Source: Glaciecola sp964195425 (GTDB lineage Bacteria > Pseudomonadota > Gammaproteobacteria > Enterobacterales > Alteromonadaceae). Taken from it: DNA of 64,000 bases. The stretch's first letter is position 1. Each line of letters opens with the position of its first letter. Positions 18,624-26,900 of the stretch are shown here, one piece after another. The translations under genes and the position numbers were made by a program. The notes under the pieces are model-generated. The model was not told the origin of the DNA and did no database searches. It saw only the letters and a list, made by a program, of their open reading frames with translations. The DNA is taken from the NCBI GenBank assembly GCA_964195425.1, contig CAXMOM010000039.1, positions 1 to 64,000 of the forward strand. Direction: 5' to 3'.

Positions 18624-18860
18624 TATTAAGCACTCATTCATAAGTTGGCTAACACGCCAAAAGGGTCTCATTGAAGTGTATAACAAAGTGGGGCGACTTT
18701 ATGTTTAGAATCTTTATTGGGTAGTGTAAGTTTGACTGATAATAGAAACTTAATACCATTACTCGAAATTGATGCAAGCAAAAGGCCTACTCCGACTAGT
18801 TTAATAAACTGCCCTGAGCGGCCACATATTGTTTTGCAGTTGTTCTATCTGATTTTAAAA

Positions 18861-19898
18861 TTAAGGCTTGTTAAGGCTTTTAGCCACCGTCGAATCACGC
18901 AAGAAGAATTCAATCACAACAGGCAAATGATCGGCTAAATCGTCTTGGCGCTTTGGAGCAAAATATGCAACAGGTTTGGCAGAGTTGGGTACCATTTCTG
19001 CATACATATTATAATTCATTACCGCGTAATCAAGACGACGCTCAGGTGCAATTGCAGGGTGTGTTAGGTCAGTGTCCAACAATGGGTCAACAAAGGTGTT
19101 ACCGGCGTTTGTACCGCTTAACAGAACCTCCAGTTCTTGGGTATTTGGTAGGGCATTAAAATCACCCACTAACAGTATGTTTCTGTTGGCGTCTTCATTC
19201 AAGAAACGCTCAAATTGCGCTTTTAACATATTGATTTGGCCTAAACGCATGGCTATATCACGCTCACCTCTACCGGCCTTTAAATGCGCGGCGCCTAATA
19301 CAAATGAATAGTCTTCAGACGGATACACTTCTATTGCCCATGTTCTGGTATTAAGACGGCTTTGGGTGGCTGACTTGCCATCTTCGTCTAACCAATTAAC
19401 AAGAGGCGTATGCAAATTTCCAAAATTATACATAACACCTAAAGGCACTCGGCTCATTATGACCACATTCATATACCATGTATGTGAAGGCGCATCAGCA
19501 AAAAACTGATAGCCCATGTCAGCCAAATCAGTCTCGGCAATTTCCTTGAGCAATTTAGCACTTTCAAATTCTTGCAGTACCACTATGTCGGCGTTAGCTT
19601 GTTTTAAGGCAGTGACAAGGTCTGCACGTTTATTACCCATATGTTGAGCATCGTCTTCGCGGCGATTGTTTACATATGGGTCGTTATGTTGGTCCACAAA
19701 ATGCTCAACGTTCCATGAAATTATTTTTATGCTGTCTTGGTATGTATACTCGTAATTAGCGGGTGCAGTCCAACCTGCTTTATATATAGCCTGTGTGGCT
19801 AGCTCGTTATTTGCGACCTTGTTTGTGGCGTTATTTGTTGCACAAGCAGCGATAGCAAGTGTGGTCAAAATTATCAGCAATGTTTTATGCAAAGTCAT
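18861..19898 (-). CDS. Lipoprotein endonuclease/exonuclease/phosphatase-fold protein
   Basis: This protein of about 346 residues has a lipobox (IAAC) and then an EEP domain: IISWNVEHF, VVLQEFE (metal-binding Glu), HLKAGRGERD, LLVGDFNALP (catalytic Asp-x-Asn) and the terminal DDLADHLPVV with the Ser/Asp-His pair. EEP enzymes cut phosphodiester or phosphomonoester bonds in DNA, sphingomyelin or inositol phosphates. An envelope location suggests extracellular nucleic acid or phospholipid as substrate, for phosphate or carbon supply. ATG 19898 is chosen because the signal peptide starts there. The leader carries a TAG repeat (separate entry). Confidence 0.85.
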   Translation of the reverse strand: MTLHKTLLIILTTLAIAACATNNATNKVANNELATQAIYKAGWTAPANYEYTYQDSIKIISWNVEHFVDQHNDPYVNNRREDDAQHMGNKRADLVTALKQANADIVVLQEFESAKLLKEIAETDLADMGYQFFADAPSHTWYMNVVIMSRVPLGVMYNFGNLHTPLVNWLDEDGKSATQSRLNTRTWAIEVYPSEDYSFVLGAAHLKAGRGERDIAMRLGQINMLKAQFERFLNEDANRNILLVGDFNALPNTQELEVLLSGTNAGNTFVDPLLDTDLTHPAIAPERRLDYAVMNYNMYAEMVPNSAKPVAYFAPKRQDDLADHLPVVIEFFLRDSTVAKSLNKP

Positions 19899-19961
19899 GG
19901 TTGGTATTTGTCCTTTATGCAAAAAAAATAACGCAATTCGTCTCGAATCACCATTTATTAT

Positions 19962-19982
19962 TAGTAGTAGTAGTAGTAGTAG
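19962..19982. repeat. Trinucleotide repeat, seven TAG units
   Basis: Seven exact TAG copies (CTA on the coding side) lie 64-84 bases before the start of the EEP lipoprotein. This is in its leader or promoter. Such tracts can change length by slippage and alter promoter or leader spacing; read through in frame they would encode a leucine run without ribosome site support. Confidence 0.85.
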
Positions 19983-20072
19983 CAATTTACGTAATTTTCT
20001 ACCTATACAGATCAGATAAAAATTAAAGAGGTTTCGCAACCTTTATAGCATTAAGGCCGATTAGATAATTAT

Positions 20073-20102
20073 GCAAAAAAAAGACGCTTGTTAAGCGTCT
20101 TT
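20073..20102 (-). terminator. Rho-independent terminator of the NCS2-like gene
   Basis: AAAGACGCTT at 20080-20089 and AAGCGTCTTT at 20093-20102 form a 10-bp stem with a three-base loop. On the minus strand the stem is followed by a run of T (A at 20075-20082). It lies 33 bases past the stop of the gene at 20135. Confidence 0.88.
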
Positions 20103-20134
20103 ACCTGTTAGTGAAGTATTGTGGCACCTAACTT

Positions 20135-21523
20135 CTATTCAGCCTCATTTTTTATCTCTTTAGCCGGTAAAAACACCTTAAATCCACATAAAGCGGCAAT
20201 AGTAATAAGACCAACAAGCAAACCGAGCCAAGGCTCAAACAAACTAAATGCCATTGCCGTAATAACCATAGCGCCGCGCTCTGTTGCATCACTTACAAGA
20301 GATAAGGCAAGGGTTGCACAAGCAAATGCGGTAAGAATGAGGGTTACTGCTAAAGCAACGGGTAGTAATGGTTCGAGCAAGGTCACTAATGGTAATAATA
20401 TGAACAAGAATGGCAGACCAAACGCATAGAAGCTGCCGATACTATCGAATATCGAATCGACCTTATCGCGTCCTTGTGCCCACCGTTTCAACAAAATAAC
20501 TTGAATGCCGGTCCACAATACGCCTTGAGTACCAAAGAATGGGGCAACTATACCCATCATCGCATTTCGTATACCTGTTGCCATATGGGCGCGGCTACCG
20601 TTTAACTCAAGCTTTTCATCTGGTCTCTGCTTTTGAGCTTGCTCAATCATTTCGTTGCCCGTTACTACATCACCAAAAAACAAAATGTAAGTGATTAACG
20701 CCAATGGAAATGAAGCTAAAAAAGTATCAACAGGCGGCCAACCAATAGCAAAAGGTGAAGCCTTTTCCCAAAGCGATGCGGTCGATGCACCTACATCTAG
20801 AATCTCCCAACGAATATTATATTCAAATTCACCTGTAAAATAGCCAACTATTCCCGCTATTAGAAAACCAGGTAGTAGGCCAAAGCCAAGAATTTTTCCA
20901 AACCATTGTTTGTCCATTGCTAAGGCTTGAAGAGGCTTGGAGAACGCGAAAACTAAGCATACCGCTACGCCCAAAGTGCCGGCAATAGGCGCCGACTCAA
21001 ATACGTTAGCCACATCACCATCCAAAGTAACGCGCATGAATGCGGCAATAGCGGCACCTAAAATGATGCCTCCTTTTAACACATTGGGCACAACTTTTAT
21101 GAGCTTTGCCCCGAGCCCTGTTACTCCTAAGAGAATAAGAATAAAAGCAAAGTTAAGAGACAACGCGGTCATCGCTTGAAATTGAGAGGTGTGATCACCC
21201 AAATAGGCTGGCGCCGTTATAAAGGCCACCACAAAAGGTATGGCAGGCGTTAACCAACCAGGTGCATAGGGGTCGCCAAAAAACATCCAAGAAGCCGAAA
21301 TTAGCATGCTATGAAACATAGCCATGGTCACCGCTTCTTCAAAACTAAGACCAAGCAGTGCCATAAAGTACGGAACAAGGGCTAATCCTGTGGCACCGGC
21401 TACGGCGAAACCTTGCATCATATCAGCCAGGGAAAAACGAAGATGGATGAGGGGGATCCGCATAGTAAACGGACCCCATTTTAAACCTGGTTGTACTTCG
21501 CCGTCGGGTCTTTTTGATAGCAT
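20135..21523 (-). CDS. NCS2/SulP-like permease, substrate unknown
   Basis: This inner-membrane protein of 462 residues has about 12-14 helices. The layout, with GATGLALVPYFMALLGL early, PFFGTQGVLWTGIQVILLKR in the centre and paired helices at the end, resembles nucleobase/ascorbate (NCS2) and related SulP-fold carriers. The hallmark NCS2 motif is not clearly present, so I do not name xanthine or uracil as substrate. GAGAG eight bases before ATG 21523 supports the start. It is a single transcription unit ending at the hairpin at 20073-20102. Confidence 0.55.
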   Translation of the reverse strand: MLSKRPDGEVQPGLKWGPFTMRIPLIHLRFSLADMMQGFAVAGATGLALVPYFMALLGLSFEEAVTMAMFHSMLISASWMFFGDPYAPGWLTPAIPFVVAFITAPAYLGDHTSQFQAMTALSLNFAFILILLGVTGLGAKLIKVVPNVLKGGIILGAAIAAFMRVTLDGDVANVFESAPIAGTLGVAVCLVFAFSKPLQALAMDKQWFGKILGFGLLPGFLIAGIVGYFTGEFEYNIRWEILDVGASTASLWEKASPFAIGWPPVDTFLASFPLALITYILFFGDVVTGNEMIEQAQKQRPDEKLELNGSRAHMATGIRNAMMGIVAPFFGTQGVLWTGIQVILLKRWAQGRDKVDSIFDSIGSFYAFGLPFLFILLPLVTLLEPLLPVALAVTLILTAFACATLALSLVSDATERGAMVITAMAFSLFEPWLGLLVGLITIAALCGFKVFLPAKEIKNEAE

Positions 21524-21815
21524 ATTATTACTCTCGTTAGTAAACTATTGATAAATAACGTTACGTATTCTTTATTACGCACTTCGAAAATATTGTTTTG
21601 TCGTGCTTTTCACACAAGATACTGCAAAATCGCAATATTTATTTGTACACTATTTTCACATAAAAGAGTCAATTAATTTACAATTTTCGTTACTGCATTG
21701 CGCGCTGGCAAATATATAGCAATTCGACTTTTTGGTTTTTTGTCTTTTATTCACGTCGTCGAGCGTTGTATAGGTGTAACACATGATGTAATTTAAAACT
21801 AATCTAGGAAATAAT

Positions 21816-22169
21816 ATGAAAAGTTTTATATTTTTGTATGAAGGGGGCGATCCACAGTGGCATCAAAATATTTCACCTGAAGAAATGCAGACGCAAATGC
21901 AACAGTGGGAAATTTGAATGAATGCACTCTCGTAAAAGGGTCAACTTGTATCTAGAGGCGACCCTCTACATCAACACGGAACCAGGCTCGGTGACGATGG
22001 TGTTGCTACCGACATTGCTGCTTCCAAATTCAAAGATCTTATTAGTAGTTATTCCATAATTATTGCCCTTAGTATGCAATAGGCGATTGAAATTGGTAAA
22101 ACCTGTCCTGTTTTTCAAGACAACAGTACTGTTTTACAAATTCGCGAAATATTAGACATGGAAGCATAG
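21816..22169 (+). pseudogene. DGPF/YciI-like protein gene with three in-frame stops
   Basis: Read from ATG 21816, a single frame of 117 codons encodes a DGPF (YCII-related) protein: FIFLYEGGDPQWH, EEMQTQMQQWE, GQLVSRGDPLHQHGTRL, SIIIALSM, then CPVFQDNSTVLQIREI. It is broken by TGA at 21915-21917 (where Trp is expected in WExWMNAL), TAA at 21933-21935 and TAG at 22080-22082, with no frameshift. DGPF proteins are paired with ECF42 sigma factors, and the damaged sigma gene lies ten bases downstream on the other strand. Three stops make readthrough very unlikely, so I call it dead. Confidence 0.85.
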
Positions 22170-22178
22170 TAATTATGC

Positions 22179-23382
22179 TTAATTGAGGCGTTGTAGTATT
22201 TGCTGATGCAAAACTGCTAACTCCTTATTATCCATACCATTTGTTTTTGCTTGCGAATAATGCGCTTCACTCGATTTCTTGTTTCCAGCAAGGGCATAAA
22301 TATAGGCTGCCGCGGTCTTTGTTTGGTAATCACCACGTAATTGTTTGTTCATTTCTACTTCTAGCAATAACGCTAATGGCTTATTATATGATCCCAGTGA
22401 GTTGTGTCGAAGCAATCAGCTTTGATGTGTTCTTGGGCTAGAAGGGCTTCATATAAATAGGGTGTGGCGTGCGTTTCATGGCTATCTAATGCTTGATTCA
22501 AGAGGTAACAGCCTTCTACTAAATAAGGTGTTTTCCAATTTTTCCTGTCTTGGTAGTTTAGAGGGATTGGTGTTCCACTGTTGTCAAATCGTGTATGAAT
22601 ACGAGTCATATATAGATTAATAAGTGCCAATAAGGGCGAGCTTTCAGGTGCATTCAATATCGCGTTATTAGCGACTACTCTCATTAAATTTAACGCTTCT
22701 ATGCAAGCAATTGGTATTGTGTCTGCATGTTCCTCTTTGCAGTTTAGGCCGTTGTTAAACAGTAAACATAATATTTGGCGCAGGTTTGTTTTGGCATGTC
22801 TAGGAATATTATCAAATGAGGTTTCAAATGCGTGGTCTTCTAAGGCCTGTGTAGCTATTGTAATACGCTTTTTTGTATTTGCGACACCAAGCAACATAGC
22901 TTTGCCAATTGCTTGTTGCGACATCCCGCAAATTTGTTTCAATATAATAGGGAGTAAATACTTTTGATGCAGCTCACTTGTGCAAAGCCATACTAACAAA
23001 CTTAGCTGCTCATCTTTAATGTTAGACTTCTGTGCGAATTGATCGGCTATTTTAGCGGCTGCGGTGCAGCCCGATGCTAGTGCAGGAGATGTTAATAATA
23101 ATGCTGCCTAACTTTTTGTCCTCTAAGAGAGTCTATTGCGGTTCTTTTAGCAGTAAGAGTCAACCATGCAGTTGGGTTTTCAGGTGAACCATTTGCTGTA
23201 GTTTGCCAATGGGTGAGCGCTTTAAGATAAGTGTCTTGCAAAACATCATCCAATAGCGCCAGTTGCTGCGAACCTAAAAGTCGCATCAGAATTGCACGCA
23301 TCCGAACATGCTCGCGTTTGTATACGACTTCTAAAGTGTCATTTACCTTGGTCGGAAATTGGTTTTTTGCTATAAAATCCAT
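22179..23382 (-). pseudogene. ECF42-type RNA polymerase sigma factor, frameshifted
   Basis: The first frame (from ATG 23382) gives a sigma region 2 segment ending in LTAKRTAIDSLRGQKV and stops at 23092. Similarity resumes in another frame from about 23089 with DEQLSLLVWLCTSELHQ, GMSQQAIGKAMLLGVANTKKRI (region 4) and a helical extension (LYLMFNxG-like LCLLFNNGLN). A second shift near 22380 moves to the frame ending at 22179 (RGDYQTKTAAAYIYALAGN). The extension with TPR-like helices is typical of ECF42 factors, which pair with DGPF proteins. At least two frameshifts, and probably a missing TPR stretch, mean no functional product. Confidence 0.83.
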
Positions 23383-23792
23383 GCCTTTTTAATTGCCTTT
23401 TTAGCCAGTAGCAAAAGTCCTATCGCAATAACTGCTACAACGGCCTGCATGAATAACACGGTTTCACCTAATACCGCGACCGCGTTAACCACTAGAAATA
23501 TACCGATGTTTTGTAGCACTAAGCCAACAATCGACAACATAAACAAAGGATAAGCCCATGCCTTTTTAATTAGTAAAGCCAAACACCCAAAAGACCCAGT
23601 AATAACCGCTAACAAAGACCCGTAAGAAGACCACATAGGAGTGTCGGCATACATCTGCTGTTGTTCTGGCGGCAGAGAGGCTATAGCTTCAGTTGTAATT
23701 ATAAAATTCATAATTACCGCAGCCCCACCCAATAAATTCCAAAGCAAAGCAACACTGGCCAACACATAAAACCAAGCAGGTATTTTTGTCAT
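23370..23792 (-). CDS. Small four-helix membrane protein
   Basis: This 140-residue protein has four predicted membrane helices, opening with PAWFYVLASVALLWNLLGG and with a LPPEQQQMYADTP loop between helices one and two. Relatives are often labelled sugar transporter without experimental basis, so I leave the function open. AGGA lies seven bases before ATG 23792. Its end overlaps the start of the damaged sigma gene by 13 bases, so the two were probably one transcript. Unlike the sigma gene, it is intact. Confidence 0.7.
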   Translation of the reverse strand: MTKIPAWFYVLASVALLWNLLGGAAVIMNFIITTEAIASLPPEQQQMYADTPMWSSYGSLLAVITGSFGCLALLIKKAWAYPLFMLSIVGLVLQNIGIFLVVNAVAVLGETVLFMQAVVAVIAIGLLLLAKKAIKKAWIL

Positions 23793-23996
23793 GTCCCTAT
23801 CCTATAAAAATATTAAAGGCATATATAATATAGTGGCGGACTTTAATTGTAAAAATAATGTTAACAAGTCAAGAATGGTAACGCAAAGGAAAGGTATAAC
23901 TACATATACCTACGATATGAGAACGCTACACAAATCTTTGCTGTCAAAGGTATTATTTACAAAAGAAAACCGACAGTTGAAAAGACGAATTACCTG

Positions 23997-26900
23997 ATGA
24001 AATTGACCTTTGTGGCTAAGCTATTTATACCTTTCATGACCTTGAGCATGTTACTTAACAGCGCTAAAGCTTTTGCGCTTGGACAATACATACAAAAACA
24101 AAGCGTTGCGCAAATTAATACCATTTTGTATCTTGGTGCAGGTGTTATAGGCGCTTTGATTGCAATTGTGTTTGTGCATAGGTTTTTAAAAAATCGTCGA
24201 ATTTCACAGTATGAAGATGCACAAATATTCAACGACTCACTGCTTGATAACCTTCCCATTGGAATATTGCACGTCAATTTAGACGGCAAAGTTATTTATG
24301 CCAATACTGAATCTACCAAGTTATTAGGACGTCTCAACGAAGCACTGCTTAATCAATATTTGTTTGAGTGCTTTGAGAGCGAACATGCACCAGACATTGA
24401 ATCCGCTATGCGCGAAAACGATTCGCAAATTACGGCAAAAGCTCGGGCAAGTAATTTGTTCCTTTCTGTTAAGTTTGGGGATGTAAATGGCGACGAAGAA
24501 CAACAATATAAAATTGTTTGCTTGGCCGACGAAAATCAAGTTCAGCGCAAACTTAAAGTTGCTAGCTCTGAATTAACAAAGCATCAAAAAATGACAGGCG
24601 CACTGGCGCTGCATAATATCTGGATAGACGTTGTCGAAGACACCTATTCGTATGATAATGGTTTTGCAGATTTGCTTCTTCTATGTCATGACAATAATTC
24701 AAAAGAAAAACAAGAAGCAGGCAATACACCAAGAAAACCATCTGCAAAAGAACTAACAGAAAGAATTCACCACGCAGACAGCAGTGCTTGGTCTACCGCC
24801 TTACAAAATGCCAAAACTAAAGGACAAACCGAATTACTGTGCCGTATGCAGCTAAATACAAATGGCGAAAACAAAGTCTATATTGCCGTTCGTATTAGCA
24901 TTGTGGCTACTCTAAACGAGAATGATGAATGCACCAAGCTTCATATTGGCGTGCTCGACAACAGTCAAGCCGACACTGCAAAACAGTTACTCGACATTAA
25001 AACGCAAGAACAACAAGCCATATTAAACGCAAGCACCCATCCCATTTATGCACTTGATGAAAGCGGCAACATATTATGGTCTAACTCAGCTTTTAATATG
25101 TTGTTTAGACACTTTGCATCTGACACAAAGTCAAAAAATCTCTTTGAAATAGACTTTTTCCCTGATGACATCAAAAAGTTACATCAATCGTCTACAGGCT
25201 TGTCGGGAAGAAGCTATGAGGCAGCCTTTAGTTTAACCGACCCTCATGGTGACGCAAATATAGCCCAGCACTTTAAAATGACCTTAGCATTTTATAGCAC
25301 CAAAAATCGATTGGGTGAAAAATCAATAAAAGGCATGCTAGGTATTCTTAACGATATAACCGAAATACAAACGGCAAAAGATGCGGTTCAGCAGCAACAA
25401 AAACAACTCGACAGCATGCTGAATTTGGCACCTGTTGCCATAGCCACCATCGATGCCGAGGACCGGATAATTAGCGCCAATAGCGTAATGTCTCGTCGCT
25501 TAGGCTTCAGTGACAGCGAGCTTAAAAAGCAAGATTTTTACCAGCTGTTTAACGAACCTACCGCCGCTGGCAAAGCCGCCAAAAAGCTCCATCAAACCGG
25601 TCATCTACGTGACTTTCATGCGCAGTTAAAAGGCAAAGACAGCAAGTTACATCCAAGCGAGCTGCACGTTGATATTATCAACAAAGAAAAACAAGAATAT
25701 TTATGCTGGATTGCGGACAGATCTGACGAACAATTCCAACAGGATAAATTCGACAGCCTGCTAGAGCACAGCAGTATGCCTATGGCTATTTTAGGAGAAA
25801 ACGGTTTTAGTAAACTCAACGTAGAAGCTTGTAAATTTTTCTGTGTAGAAAACGACTTTGACTTATTTGGTGTTTCACCATTTTCAATGCGTTTAAATAC
25901 CAATGAAGATACCGCCAAAGCTCTACAACAAATTGTGGATGAAGTGAAAGCAAGCGGAAAAGCGAAGGCCTTTACTTGGGAACATCAGGTAGGCGACCTA
26001 ATATTACCGTGCCAAGCGACCTATGTGCCTCTTTACAAAGACCAAATATTTGACTCAATTTTGTGTATATGGATGGACAAACGCGAACTGCAAAAAGCGG
26101 ATGAAGCGCGTCAATTAGCAACTAACTTACACCAAGCAGCTGAACGTCAAGTTGCTGAGAAACAAGAGTTATTGGCCAGCAGTCAGGACCAGCTAGCAAC
26201 TAAAATGCGTACCCTGGCAGATACTGAACATAAATTACAAACTGCGCAAGATGATTTAAACGAGACTCAGTCCGAATATCAGTATTTACAACAGGAACAC
26301 AAAAATGTAACTGACAATCTTTTGCAGCTTAAATCTGAGTATAGCGAAAGCCGTGAATTACTAGCCGATGCACAACAGGTTAATACCAATTTGAACGCTC
26401 AGTTAGAATCTTCGAGCGAAGAAGTAAGAGGCTTAAATGCCCAACGGTCTGAAATAGCAGATGCATTAAAGCAAAGCGAGGAAAACTATAAAGCGGCACA
26501 AGAGCAACTGGCAATTAGTGAAGAAAACACAGAAGCATTGACAGAACAACAGGGTGCTCAGAATCAGAAAATGCATGCTTTGGTTGAACAAATTACAAAC
26601 ATGAAGCAATCGGTTACCGATAAAGACGCGCAAATTAATCAAGTAAGCGAACAAATAAATGAATTGCAAACGCAGCTAACGAGTTCAAGCAGCACCACAG
26701 AAAAATTGCGCGAGCAGCTAGTTAGTCAGCGTGAAGCCAGCGAAAAAGCAGAACTAGAGCGTCGTGAAATTGAAGAGACATGTCAAATAGCGCAAGCAGA
26801 GCTGCGCAACAAAGTGCGCCACTTAAGCCATTTGCAAAGCGAAATGGAAAAGCTCGAAGAAATGTCGAGTCAAGAAAAAGGCGACATGCAAGCACAGCAG

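Noticed and set aside
18341..18643. Open frame of 100 codons antisense to the acyl-CoA dehydrogenase
   Set aside because: The sense strand carries a clear, full enzyme; the antisense frame is a shadow.
21816..22169. TGA at 21915-21917 as a recoded Trp or selenocysteine codon
   Set aside because: TAA and TAG also interrupt the same frame, and other genes in the window use TGA as a stop (for example cydA).
23791..23997. Short plus-strand frame before the giant PAS gene
   Set aside because: No ribosome site, no similarity; overlaps the promoter region of two divergent genes.
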